33,883 bases of DNA from SIG607 sp045537575 (lineage in GTDB: Bacteria; Bacillota; Clostridia; Oscillospirales; Acutalibacteraceae), in contig JAZSPU010000024.1 in the NCBI GenBank assembly GCA_045537575.1, positions 1-33,883 on the forward strand, in the 5' to 3' direction. A program made the position numbers and the translations under genes. Shown here in pieces: positions 24,254-31,086 of this stretch. The first letter of the stretch is position 1. The number at the start of each line of letters is the position of its first letter. The notes below the pieces were generated by a model. That model did not search any database. It worked only from the letters and a program-made list of their open reading frames with translations, and was not told the origin of the DNA.

Positions 24254-25453
24254 ATGAAACAATCTGCTAAAAACGCTTTTATGCTCGGCGGTGTATGCAC
24301 CGTTGCTTATATGTTTGTTTACTTCGTTAGAAACATTCTTTCGGTAGTAACACCTAAAATGATTGAAGGCGGAATGTATAGTGAAAGCCAAATCGGCTCT
24401 TTTTCTTCGGTATTCTTCATCACTTATGCTATTGGTCAGCTTATAAACGGCATACTCGGTGACAAGGTTAAGGCAAAATATATGATATCCTTCGGTCTTA
24501 TCCTTGCAGGTGCGACTAATTTAGTTTTTTGTCTTGATAACACAACCTTCATTGCGGCATATATCTCATACGCTTTCTGCGGATTTTTCCTTTCAATGAT
24601 ATACGGCCCAATGACTAAACTAGTGGCTGAGAACCTCGAACCGATTCACGCTTCACGCAGTTCGGTTGCCTATAATTTTTCTTCACATTTAGGCTCACCT
24701 ATCGCAGGAATTGTTGCTGTGTTTCTATCATGGCAATTAGTATTCTTATGCGGCGGAGCAACCCTTATAATCTGCGGAATTGTTTGTTACATTGTATTTA
24801 CTTATCTTGAGAAAAAAGGAGTAATTACATATATAGTTTCTGATACAGCCAAGAAAAAAGGAAACGGCATTAAAGGATTATTTGAGCGAAAAATAGTAAA
24901 ATTTACCGCTGTTTCGCTTCTTACGGGAATAGTCAGAACAACAGTTGTTTTCTGGCTTCCCACATACTACACGCAGTATCTTGGATATACTACAGACCAA
25001 TCAGCAATAATTTTTACCGTAACAACCCTTATAACCTCTTTAAATGCTTTTATAGCAATAGTTATTTACGAAAAGCTAAACAGAAACCTTGATTTAACTA
25101 TGATTCTGTCCTTTGGATTTTCGGCAATCTTCTTTGTGAGCTGTATTTTTATAAAGCAACCCTTAACCAATATTATTTTTATTAATCTTGCAATATTTTC
25201 AGCCAATTGCTCATCCACAATGCTTTGGAGCAGATATTGCCCGGGATTAAGAAGCACAGGTCTGGTTTCAAGCGCTACGGGATTTCTTGATTTTATAAGC
25301 TATATGGCTGCATCAATATCTTCAACAATATTTGCAAATGCTGTGACCGATATAGGCTGGAGCGGACTTATAATTGTATGGAGTGTACTTATGGGAATTG
25401 GTATCTTTGTTTCAATTCCTTATGACAAAAACACTCACTATCTTGACGAATAA
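24254..25453 (+). CDS. MFS transporter, probably organophosphate/sugar-phosphate type
   Basis: 399 aa hydrophobic protein with about twelve membrane segments. The MFS loop signature between segments 2 and 3 appears as GILGDKVKAKYMI (about 67-79). The N-terminal VYFVRNILSVVTPKM stretch and the conserved R in the first segment recall the organophosphate:phosphate antiporter group (GlpT/UhpT/UhpC), but the match is by eye. Pairing with an RpiR regulator, which binds sugar phosphates, supports a phosphorylated-sugar or related anion substrate. It shares the regulator's promoter and ends at a bidirectional terminator. Confidence 0.83.
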   Translation: MKQSAKNAFMLGGVCTVAYMFVYFVRNILSVVTPKMIEGGMYSESQIGSFSSVFFITYAIGQLINGILGDKVKAKYMISFGLILAGATNLVFCLDNTTFIAAYISYAFCGFFLSMIYGPMTKLVAENLEPIHASRSSVAYNFSSHLGSPIAGIVAVFLSWQLVFLCGGATLIICGIVCYIVFTYLEKKGVITYIVSDTAKKKGNGIKGLFERKIVKFTAVSLLTGIVRTTVVFWLPTYYTQYLGYTTDQSAIIFTVTTLITSLNAFIAIVIYEKLNRNLDLTMILSFGFSAIFFVSCIFIKQPLTNIIFINLAIFSANCSSTMLWSRYCPGLRSTGLVSSATGFLDFISYMAASISSTIFANAVTDIGWSGLIIVWSVLMGIGIFVSIPYDKNTHYLDE

Positions 25454-25454
25454 C

Positions 25455-25484
25455 CAAAAAGCCACAGTTAACCTGTGGCTTTTA
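25455..25484. terminator. Bidirectional terminator between MFS gene and ldhA
   Basis: AAAAGCCACAG / CTGTGGCTTTT with loop TTAAC. The ldhA stop codon (25468-25470) lies in the loop, so the hairpin includes the last ldhA codons. It can serve both convergent genes. Confidence 0.88.
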
Positions 25485-26469
25485 CTACATTTGCATCAAT
25501 TATTGTTCCGTTTTTAAATTGATATGAATTTTCAAGGGTTGTTATTGCTATTGAAGAAAGAGCTTCTCCTGTAAGAAATCCTTGATGCGAAGTGACGATA
25601 ACATTTGGAAAAGAAAGAAGTCTGGCTGTTACGGAGCTTTCCATAATATCGTCTTCCCTGTTTTCAAAAACATTATTATCTTCTTCCTCATAAACATCCA
25701 AGCCAACGCCAATAAACTTTCTGTCTCTTATTCCGTCTATCAAATCATTTGTATTAATAAGAGCCCCACGTGAAGTATTTACAAGCAATACTCCGTCCTT
25801 CATTTTTTCAATATTATTTTTTCCTATTAAATGATAGGTTTCTTTTGTTAACGGACAATGGAGAGAAATAAGATCGCTTTCTCTGAGCAAAGTATCAAGG
25901 TCGGTATAGTTAACAAAATCAAGTTCTTCGTTTTTATGATCATCAACTGCAAGAATTTTCATTCCAAAGCCACGTAATATTTTACACATGGCAGTTCCAA
26001 TTTTTCCTGTTCCGATAATACCTGCTGTTTTTGAATGAAAATTCCGTCCAGTAAGCCCTACTAAACTGAAATTATTTTCTCTGACCTTTATATAAGCCTT
26101 ATGGATTTTTCTATTAACAGCCAAAGCCAAAGCTACAGCGTGTTCTGCAACAGCTTCGGGTGAATAAGCAGGAACTCTTAAAACGGTTATTCCATATTTA
26201 TTTGCAGCCTTTAAATCCACATTATTATAACCAGCACAGCGTAATAAAATCAATTTTACAGAACATCTTGAAAGAATTTTAATTACCTTTGCATTTACGT
26301 CAGATGCCACAAAAACACATACCGCATCATAGCCTTCAGCAAGTCCTGCAGTTGCTTCGGTAATATCACTTTCAAGATAGTCTATTTTTATATTCCTATA
26401 TTTACCCTTAAGATTATAATTAAAGGATTCTTTATCGTAAATTTTCGTATCATAAAATAAAATTTTCAT
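25468..26469 (-). CDS. ldhA: D-lactate dehydrogenase (D-2-hydroxyacid dehydrogenase family)
   Basis: 333 aa NAD-dependent enzyme that reduces pyruvate to D-lactate. It strongly resembles fermentative LdhA of E. coli along its length (LRCAGYNNVDL, RVPAYSPEAVAEHA, GIIGTGKIGTAM, VNTSRGALI). Catalytic residues are R234 (NTSRG), an acidic residue at 261-263 (VYEEE) and H295 (SHQGFLT), and the NAD-binding GTGKIG is at 153-158. It is monocistronic with GGAGG before its ATG, and no convincing promoter was found upstream. As an NADH sink it complements the hydrogenase operon. A close hydroxyacid dehydrogenase with another 2-keto acid is possible. Confidence 0.93.
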   Translation of the reverse strand: MKILFYDTKIYDKESFNYNLKGKYRNIKIDYLESDITEATAGLAEGYDAVCVFVASDVNAKVIKILSRCSVKLILLRCAGYNNVDLKAANKYGITVLRVPAYSPEAVAEHAVALALAVNRKIHKAYIKVRENNFSLVGLTGRNFHSKTAGIIGTGKIGTAMCKILRGFGMKILAVDDHKNEELDFVNYTDLDTLLRESDLISLHCPLTKETYHLIGKNNIEKMKDGVLLVNTSRGALINTNDLIDGIRDRKFIGVGLDVYEEEDNNVFENREDDIMESSVTARLLSFPNVIVTSHQGFLTGEALSSIAITTLENSYQFKNGTIIDANVVKATG

Positions 26470-26522
26470 AACATTCCTCCATTAATAACATTCCCGACCT
26501 TTTAAATTTTAATCTTAAAAGT

Positions 26523-26551
26523 TTGCAAAAAAATATTTTGTATGTTATAAT
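26523..26551 (+). promoter_or_regulatory. Promoter reading into the hairpin-chain element and maf
   Basis: TTGCAA (26523-26528), a 17-base spacer and TATAAT (26546-26551). The -10 box overlaps the left end of the inverted-repeat element, so a transcript would begin near 26558 and contain the whole hairpin chain before maf. The right terminal repeat carries a TATAAT on the other strand without a -35 box. Confidence 0.6.
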
Positions 26552-26758
26552 GATCGTTGTTTGTCGAAACGCCAAAAGCGCTTCGACAAGCCGATTTTAT
26601 CGGCTTTGCACAATTAATTCATCAAAGAATTTAATTGTGCACAATACTCATTGCAATGTATTTAGTCAAATTATTTGTGATAATTTGACTGCAAATCACA
26701 GATTTGCAGTCGAAACAGTAACCGAAGTTTCAGTTTCGACTAACTAAAACCATTATAA
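26545..26758. repeat. 214-bp terminal-inverted-repeat element made of seven abutting hairpins (MITE-like or structured RNA)
   Basis: The ends carry imperfect inverted repeats: TTATAATG-N10-GTCGAAAC (26545-26570) and its complement (26733-26758), 21 of 26 positions. Between them are seven hairpins almost without gaps: 26561-26589 (TTGTCGAA stem), 26588-26606 (AAGCCGAT), 26607-26641 (TGCACAATTAA, 11 bp), 26643-26662 (AATAC, imperfect), 26664-26690 (AGTCAAATTAT, 11 bp perfect), 26688-26710 (ACTGCAAATC, 10 bp perfect) and 26708-26741 (AGTCGAAAC). No credible gene lies inside. It fills the 319-base gap between ldhA and maf and would be the maf leader if transcribed. A miniature transposable element and a multi-hairpin RNA are both possible. 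Confidence 0.75.
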
Positions 26759-26788
26759 TACTAAAAATTTGATTTTGGAGTTATTTTT

Positions 26789-27358
26789 ATGAAAACTATT
26801 CTTGCCTCAGCTTCGCCCCGAAGACGTGAACTTATAAAATTAATTGATGAAAATACACTGTGCATAAGCGCTGATGTTGACGAAACCATACCAAGCGGCA
26901 TTGAAAGTGAAAATGCGCCCGAATTTTTAGCTTGTAAAAAAGCATTAAAAATAGCGGAAGGTTATAAAAGCGACCTTGTGATTGGCTGTGATACTACAGT
27001 TTTTGTTGACTGCGTCCCGCTCGGAAAACCCAAGGACAGAAAAGAAGCGTTTTATATGCTGAATTTACTCTCGGGCAGAAGTCACAAGGTTATAACCGGC
27101 TGTTGCCTTTGTCTTAACGGAAAAACTCTTAGTTTTTCTGTGGAATCTAAGGTATATTTCTTTAACCTTTCTGAAAAAGAAATAAACGATTATCTTGACA
27201 CCAATGAATATACAGATAAAGCAGGAGCCTACGGAATTCAAGGCAAAGGAAGTCTTTTAGTTGAGAAAATCGAAGGTGATTATTTCAATATTGTAGGTCT
27301 ACCCGTTTCAATGCTTAATATAAGAATCAAGGAATTTTTAAATGAAAACAATAGCTAA
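26789..27358 (+). CDS. maf: Maf/YhdE family nucleoside triphosphate pyrophosphatase
   Basis: 189 aa house-cleaning enzyme that hydrolyses non-canonical or excess dTTP/UTP-type nucleotides to monophosphate and pyrophosphate. Signatures: ASASPRRREL at residues 6-15, GCDTTVFVD (about 71-79, catalytic Asp), GKPKDRKEAFYML (about 84-96), SGRSHKVITG and YTDKAGAYGIQG. GGAG lies eight bases before the ATG. It overlaps trmO by 17 bases. The gene is downstream of the hairpin-chain element and its promoter. Confidence 0.94.
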   Translation: MKTILASASPRRRELIKLIDENTLCISADVDETIPSGIESENAPEFLACKKALKIAEGYKSDLVIGCDTTVFVDCVPLGKPKDRKEAFYMLNLLSGRSHKVITGCCLCLNGKTLSFSVESKVYFFNLSEKEINDYLDTNEYTDKAGAYGIQGKGSLLVEKIEGDYFNIVGLPVSMLNIRIKEFLNENNS

Positions 27359-28016
27359 AATATATAACGATTTTACTGATAAATTCGGTATTCCCCGTCA
27401 AAGCGGAATTGCCGATACGCTGATTTCTAAAATCGTTTTTGAAAAAGAATACCGTGATCCCAGCGCACTTAGAGGAATCGAAGATTTTTCACATTTGTGG
27501 CTAATTTGGAACTTTAGCGAAACTAAACTTGATAAATGGTCGCCCACAGTACGTCCTCCAAGACTCGGCGGAAACAAACGAGTAGGCATTTTTGCCACAC
27601 GTTCGCCCTTTAGACCTAATCCCATAGGTCTTTCGTGCGTAAAGCTTGTAAAAATTGAATCAACAGCAACCGAAGGTACGGTGCTTTTCGTCAGCGGCGC
27701 CGATATTTTAAACGGCACGCCGATTTTCGATATAAAGCCGTACATTCCCTATAGTGACTGCATAACGGATGCTAAGGGAAGTTTTACCGAGGAAACAAAA
27801 AACTATAAGCTTAATGTTTACTGTGAAGAAAATTTATTAAATCTTATTCCCGAAGACAAACAAAAAGCTTTTCTTGATATATTAGCTTCCGATCCCCGAC
27901 CATCTTATCACACTGACAAAAGCCGTGTTTACGGTATGGAGTTTGCAGGTTTTAACATAAAATTTACTGTTGACGACAAAATATTATCTGTTAAAGAGAT
28001 TTCAAAAACCGATTAA
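27342..28016 (+). CDS. trmO: tRNA (N6-threonylcarbamoyladenosine-37-N6)-methyltransferase, TrmO/YaeB family
   Basis: 224 aa SAM-dependent enzyme expected to methylate t6A37 to m6t6A in certain tRNAs. The YaeB-type beta-barrel core shows FSHLWLIWNFS (about 49-59), the PPRLGGNKRVGIFATRSPFRP...IGLS run (about 72-98) and DIKPYIPYSD (about 128-137). The C-terminal part (DPRPSYHTD, VYGMEFAGFNIKF) is typical of the family. The start overlaps maf by 17 bases, which indicates coupling. A terminator follows directly. Confidence 0.92.
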   Translation: MKTIAKIYNDFTDKFGIPRQSGIADTLISKIVFEKEYRDPSALRGIEDFSHLWLIWNFSETKLDKWSPTVRPPRLGGNKRVGIFATRSPFRPNPIGLSCVKLVKIESTATEGTVLFVSGADILNGTPIFDIKPYIPYSDCITDAKGSFTEETKNYKLNVYCEENLLNLIPEDKQKAFLDILASDPRPSYHTDKSRVYGMEFAGFNIKFTVDDKILSVKEISKTD

Positions 28017-28018
28017 AA

Positions 28019-28058
28019 TTAAATGCTTGTATGCCAAATAGCATACAAGCATTTTTAT
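28019..28058. terminator. Terminator after trmO, shared with the small membrane protein gene
   Basis: AAATGCTTGTATGC / GCATACAAGCATTT with loop CAAATA and a T-rich tail on the plus strand. The stop codon of the convergent gene is at 28055-28057, so for that gene the hairpin also follows at once, with a weaker T-run. Confidence 0.88.
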
Positions 28059-28351
28059 ATTTTCATTCTGCCTATCGGCTCTTCTTCTCTTAAAAGTGCT
28101 TCTTGTTGTTTTTCGAAGCGTTTTTGCTCGTGAATTTTTCTAAAGAAAATAAAAACAAGAATAGCATTTGAAAAGAGTATAACCATAAACAACAGTTGAA
28201 CGCCTAATTTTTCTTTGAATAAGGTCCAAATCACAGTAACAACAGCAGCGCATAAAAGCCAAATTAACAACAGAACAATTCTTTTATTGCGATATTTTAT
28301 ATGCAATTCCTTTTGCTTTTGTTCGTAATCCTTCCATTTATTCATATCCAT
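28055..28351 (-). CDS. Small membrane protein of unknown function
   Basis: 98 aa. Two predicted membrane segments (about 25-43 and 50-69) lie between a basic, helical N terminus (KDYEQKQKELHIKYRNKR) and a charged C-terminal tail (RKIHEQKRFEKQQEALLREE). Both tails are coiled-coil-like and probably cytoplasmic. I do not recognise a family. It has its own promoter and AGGTGA before the ATG at 28351. It is monocistronic. Confidence 0.7.
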   Translation of the reverse strand: MDMNKWKDYEQKQKELHIKYRNKRIVLLLIWLLCAAVVTVIWTLFKEKLGVQLLFMVILFSNAILVFIFFRKIHEQKRFEKQQEALLREEEPIGRMKI

Positions 28352-28367
28352 TTATATCACCTATTGT

Positions 28368-28395
28368 ATTTTAACATAAATAGTAAAAAAGTCAA
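28368..28395 (-). promoter_or_regulatory. Promoter of the small membrane protein gene
   Basis: On the minus strand TTGACT (28395-28390), a 16-base spacer and TAAAAT (28373-28368), about 17 bases before the ATG. It lies in the gap after the amidase stop. Confidence 0.65.
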
Positions 28396-28400
28396 ATATG

Positions 28401-29141
28401 TTATTTCACGTAAGGCGCGTAAGAATAGCCGACAGTATTGTTATATCTAATCAAATACCAATCAGGCAATGATGCTAATATTGTAACGCTTTGACCGGAT
28501 GGTACACTGCCGATAACCGCCGCTGAAAAGGAAGGTGAATTTCGAATATTAAGACTTCCTCCAAGTGGGGTTACTACAGTTCCCATATAGCTGTTTTGAG
28601 GATAATTAAAAGGTATATCAAAATAATCGGTTAATGAAAGCACAGTATTTCTCGCAATTTCCTCAATATTATCCTCTATCCACCTTGCGTCCTCTAAATT
28701 ATCGTGATATGCATATTCAATTAAAACCGACGGTGCTTTAGTACGTGCTACTTCTCCCAAATTTTCGGTTGGCACAGTTCTCACAAGTTCAGGAAGCGGA
28801 TAAATAATTTTCAGATTATTCGCAATAATTTCTGCCGCCCTCTGTCCTGAGCTGCTTCTCGGATAATAATATACATCAGTTCCTCTGACGTTGCCGGAAT
28901 TTGCTTGGCCTGCCGCATTTGAGTGAAGTGCTAAATGCAGGTCATAATTGCCGGCATTGGAAGCTGCTATACTACTTGCAGCGGTCATTTCCTTAGTATT
29001 TCTTACGTAACCTATTCCTGATGCATCAAGATACGGAATCATCGCATCTGCTATTAAATTCATATAAAACTCTTCACTGCCGCTGCCGTCAACATACTGA
29101 TTAAACTCTTGGGTTGACGGACTTAAATATATAGTAGGCAT
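28401..29141 (-). CDS. N-acetylmuramoyl-L-alanine amidase (Amidase_3) with C-terminal SH3-like domain
   Basis: 246 aa from the ATG at 29141 (MPTIYLSPSTQEFN), six bases after GGAGGGG. Residues 1-175 form the amidase: E23/E24 (GSEEFYMN), H73 (LHLALHSNA) and E142 (VLIEYAYHDN) match the zinc and catalytic residues. Residues about 182-246 form a bacterial SH3 domain (GGSLNIRNSPSFSAAVIGSVPSG) for wall binding. The first histidine of the usual zinc site is replaced by glutamine 11 (SPSTQ). No signal peptide is present, so export must use another route or lysis, as in phage endolysin-like enzymes. It is downstream of a terminator-like hairpin that contains its ribosome binding site. Confidence 0.85.
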   Translation of the reverse strand: MPTIYLSPSTQEFNQYVDGSGSEEFYMNLIADAMIPYLDASGIGYVRNTKEMTAASSIAASNAGNYDLHLALHSNAAGQANSGNVRGTDVYYYPRSSSGQRAAEIIANNLKIIYPLPELVRTVPTENLGEVARTKAPSVLIEYAYHDNLEDARWIEDNIEEIARNTVLSLTDYFDIPFNYPQNSYMGTVVTPLGGSLNIRNSPSFSAAVIGSVPSGQSVTILASLPDWYLIRYNNTVGYSYAPYVK

Positions 29142-29144
29142 AAA

Positions 29145-29184
29145 AAATCCCCTCCGCTTCATTTTATGAAGCAAAGGGGGATTT
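29145..29184 (-). terminator. Intergenic terminator-like hairpin that contains the amidase ribosome binding site
   Basis: On the minus strand AAATCCCC (29184-29177), internal loop, GCTTCAT (29172-29166), loop AAA, ATGAAGC (29062-end arm at 29062 is not used; arm is 29162-29156), then GGGGATTT (29152-29145) and more T residues. GGAGG for the amidase (29155-29151) lies in the 3' arm and the internal loop. The hairpin starts four bases after the stop of the preceding gene. It may end the rpoD transcript and limit amidase translation. Confidence 0.85.
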
Positions 29185-29188
29185 AATA

Positions 29189-29725
29189 CTAAGAAAGACA
29201 GAATTTTTCAGCCTGTTCTTTGACCACGGAAGAAAACCAACAGTAAAGCGCCTCGCCAAGTTCCTGATATACGTTGTCACCGTCATGAGAACACAGCATA
29301 GCAAAGGTCTGACCTATTCTTCTGTCAACCTCTATACCACGTCTATATGCAAGATAGTAGAAAGAAAACGCACCCGTATCGGTAGAAGTTTTTAGTATTT
29401 CGGGATTATTTTCTTTTAGATAATCAATAAATGCTTTCTGAGCAATTCCTGCATCGGTATCATCAGAACAATATCTTTCAAAGCCTACTGTAGCCGTAAA
29501 GGAAAGCAACATTCTGCGCTGAACAATCATTTCGTAATCGCCGTCATCTTCATATTTGAAATTTGTGGCATCTTTAGAAAAAATTTGCGCAACAGCTCTG
29601 CCAAGATATTTAGCGTTATTACGCTCACAGGTACTTTCGCCCATTTCTCCTGCTAAAAGACGATTTCTCTTAACATCAACAGAGGGCTTATCACCCGCTA
29701 TTTTAATATCGGAGTCAAAATTCAC
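29189..29725 (-). CDS. Conserved-looking hypothetical protein
   Basis: 178 aa, soluble and acidic, no recognised domain. It begins with GTG at 29725, with GAGG seven bases upstream, two bases after the TSCPD gene stop, so it is coupled to that gene. Visible features are RNRLLAGEMGESTCERNN (about 20-37), LLSFTATVGFERYC (about 73-86), AFSFYYLAYRRG (about 118-129) and a C-terminal helix ending EQAEKFCLS. There is no signal peptide or membrane segment. Its place behind rpoD and TSCPD supports a real gene; function unknown. Confidence 0.75.
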   Translation of the reverse strand: MNFDSDIKIAGDKPSVDVKRNRLLAGEMGESTCERNNAKYLGRAVAQIFSKDATNFKYEDDGDYEMIVQRRMLLSFTATVGFERYCSDDTDAGIAQKAFIDYLKENNPEILKTSTDTGAFSFYYLAYRRGIEVDRRIGQTFAMLCSHDGDNVYQELGEALYCWFSSVVKEQAEKFCLS

Positions 29726-29727
29726 TG

Positions 29728-29985
29728 TTATTCCTCGTTTTCTTTTTTAAATTGCATAAGGGCAGCAGCCAATTGCGCAGGACAGGAAGTATCTTTAAAA
29801 CCGCATTTAATATCCTTTAGTTTTTCGATTACTTCGTCAATATCCATTCCTTTAACAAGGGCGCATATGCCCTTCAAATTTCCGTTGCATCCGCCCTTTA
29901 TTACTACGTCGGCAATTTTTCCATCTTCTACGGAAAACTCCATATAACGTGAGCAGACGCCTTTTGGTGTATATTGGTACGACAT
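29728..29985 (-). CDS. TSCPD-domain protein (TIGR03905-like)
   Basis: 85 aa. It resembles the small TSCPD-domain family related to the C-terminal domain of class II (B12-dependent) ribonucleotide reductases and to YjdI/NrdR-associated proteins. Features are PKGVCSRYMEF at residues 7-17, GGCNGNLKGICALVKG (about 31-46), and CGFKDTSCPAQLAAAL (about 61-76) with cysteines at the family positions. It lies 11 bases after rpoD and two bases before the hypothetical gene. Metal binding is plausible; cellular role unknown. Confidence 0.85.
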   Translation of the reverse strand: MSYQYTPKGVCSRYMEFSVEDGKIADVVIKGGCNGNLKGICALVKGMDIDEVIEKLKDIKCGFKDTSCPAQLAAALMQFKKENEE

Positions 29986-29996
29986 ATTATCACCTA

Positions 29997-31085
29997 TTAT
30001 CTATCCTTAAAACGATTTGAACGAACGGGATGACGCAGTTTACGAAGGGCCTTTGCTTCGATCTGACGGATACGTTCTCTGGTTACGTTAAACTCACTGC
30101 CAACCTCTTCGAGAGTGTGACATCTGCCGTCATGAAGACCGAAACGAAGTCTTATAACAGCCTCTTCTCTTTCGGTAAGGGTTTTAAGAACACCGTCAAT
30201 ATCTTCATTGGTAATAGCTTTAAGAGCTGCTTCATCGGGAGCTAAAGCGTCTTCGTCTCTTATAAAGTCCATAAGTCTTGAATCTTCCTCAGGGCCGATT
30301 GGTGTTTCCATAGAAACGGGTTCCTGAGCCACACGCATAATCTCTCTGACCCTCTCTACAGGCATATCCATTTTTTGAGCAATCATTTCTTCGCTGGGCT
30401 CATATCCGTTTTCGTGAAGGAGCTGACTTTGAATACGTTTAAGACGGTTAATGGTTTCAACCATATGAACAGGAATACGAATAGTTCTTGCCTGATCGGC
30501 AATAGCGCGGGTTATAGCCTGACGAATCCACCAAGTAGCATAAGTGGAAAATTTAAAGCCTTTAGTATAGTCGAACTTATCGACAGCCTTAATAAGACCA
30601 ACATTACCTTCCTGAATCAAATCAAGGAAGTACATACCTCTGCCCACATATTTTTTAGCAATACTTACAACAAGACGTAAATTTGCTTCTGCAAGTCTTC
30701 TTTTAGCCTTTTCATCACCTTCAGCTATTTTAACAGCAAGTTCAATCTCTTCATCACTTGAAAGAAGCGGAACTCTTCCAATTTCGCGAAGATATACTTT
30801 AACGGGATCGTCAAGAGAAAGATTATCAAGTGCACCATCATCTTCAATGCTGTCGAGATCCATTTCTTCAAGCTTAAGATCATCATCTGTAGGCTCTTCA
30901 TCATAATCAAGCTCCAGTAAAACAGGCTCGTCGTAAAGTGCCTCAAGATCATCCGGTGCATTTTCAATTTCGTCTATCGAAAGAACTTTATCATTTTTTT
31001 CGCTTTCAAAGCTTTCTTCCTTAATATTTTCGGCTTCAACCTGCTCATTGATTTTTTCGTTCATTGCTTTGTTTTCCTTATCCAT
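29997..31085 (-). CDS. rpoD: RNA polymerase primary sigma factor
   Basis: 362 aa from the ATG at 31085, one base after the dnaG stop. The frame extends 25 codons upstream, but this overlaps dnaG. An acidic N-terminal segment (about 1-95) takes the place of region 1.1. Region 1.2 is DPVKVYLREIGR, and region 2 is highly conserved (NLRLVVSIAKKYVGRG, FSTYATWWIRQAITRAI), with region 3 GYEPSEEMIAQ. Region 4 has the helix-turn-helix HTLEEVGSEFNVTRERIRQIE. The dnaG-rpoD order is the standard macromolecular synthesis operon of Gram-positive bacteria. Confidence 0.97.
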   Translation of the reverse strand: MDKENKAMNEKINEQVEAENIKEESFESEKNDKVLSIDEIENAPDDLEALYDEPVLLELDYDEEPTDDDLKLEEMDLDSIEDDGALDNLSLDDPVKVYLREIGRVPLLSSDEEIELAVKIAEGDEKAKRRLAEANLRLVVSIAKKYVGRGMYFLDLIQEGNVGLIKAVDKFDYTKGFKFSTYATWWIRQAITRAIADQARTIRIPVHMVETINRLKRIQSQLLHENGYEPSEEMIAQKMDMPVERVREIMRVAQEPVSMETPIGPEEDSRLMDFIRDEDALAPDEAALKAITNEDIDGVLKTLTEREEAVIRLRFGLHDGRCHTLEEVGSEFNVTRERIRQIEAKALRKLRHPVRSNRFKDR

Positions 31086-31086
31086 C

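Noticed and set aside
26470..26522. A promoter for ldhA on the minus strand using the TTGCAA at 26523-26528
   Set aside because: No -10 box with more than three matching positions at proper spacing; a promoter probably exists but cannot be placed.
26561..26741. CRISPR array
   Set aside because: There is no constant direct repeat with regular spacers; the units are different inverted repeats and no cas gene is present.
26523..26747. Plus-strand 74-codon frame through the hairpin chain
   Set aside because: No ribosome binding site and its codons are the stems of the inverted repeats.
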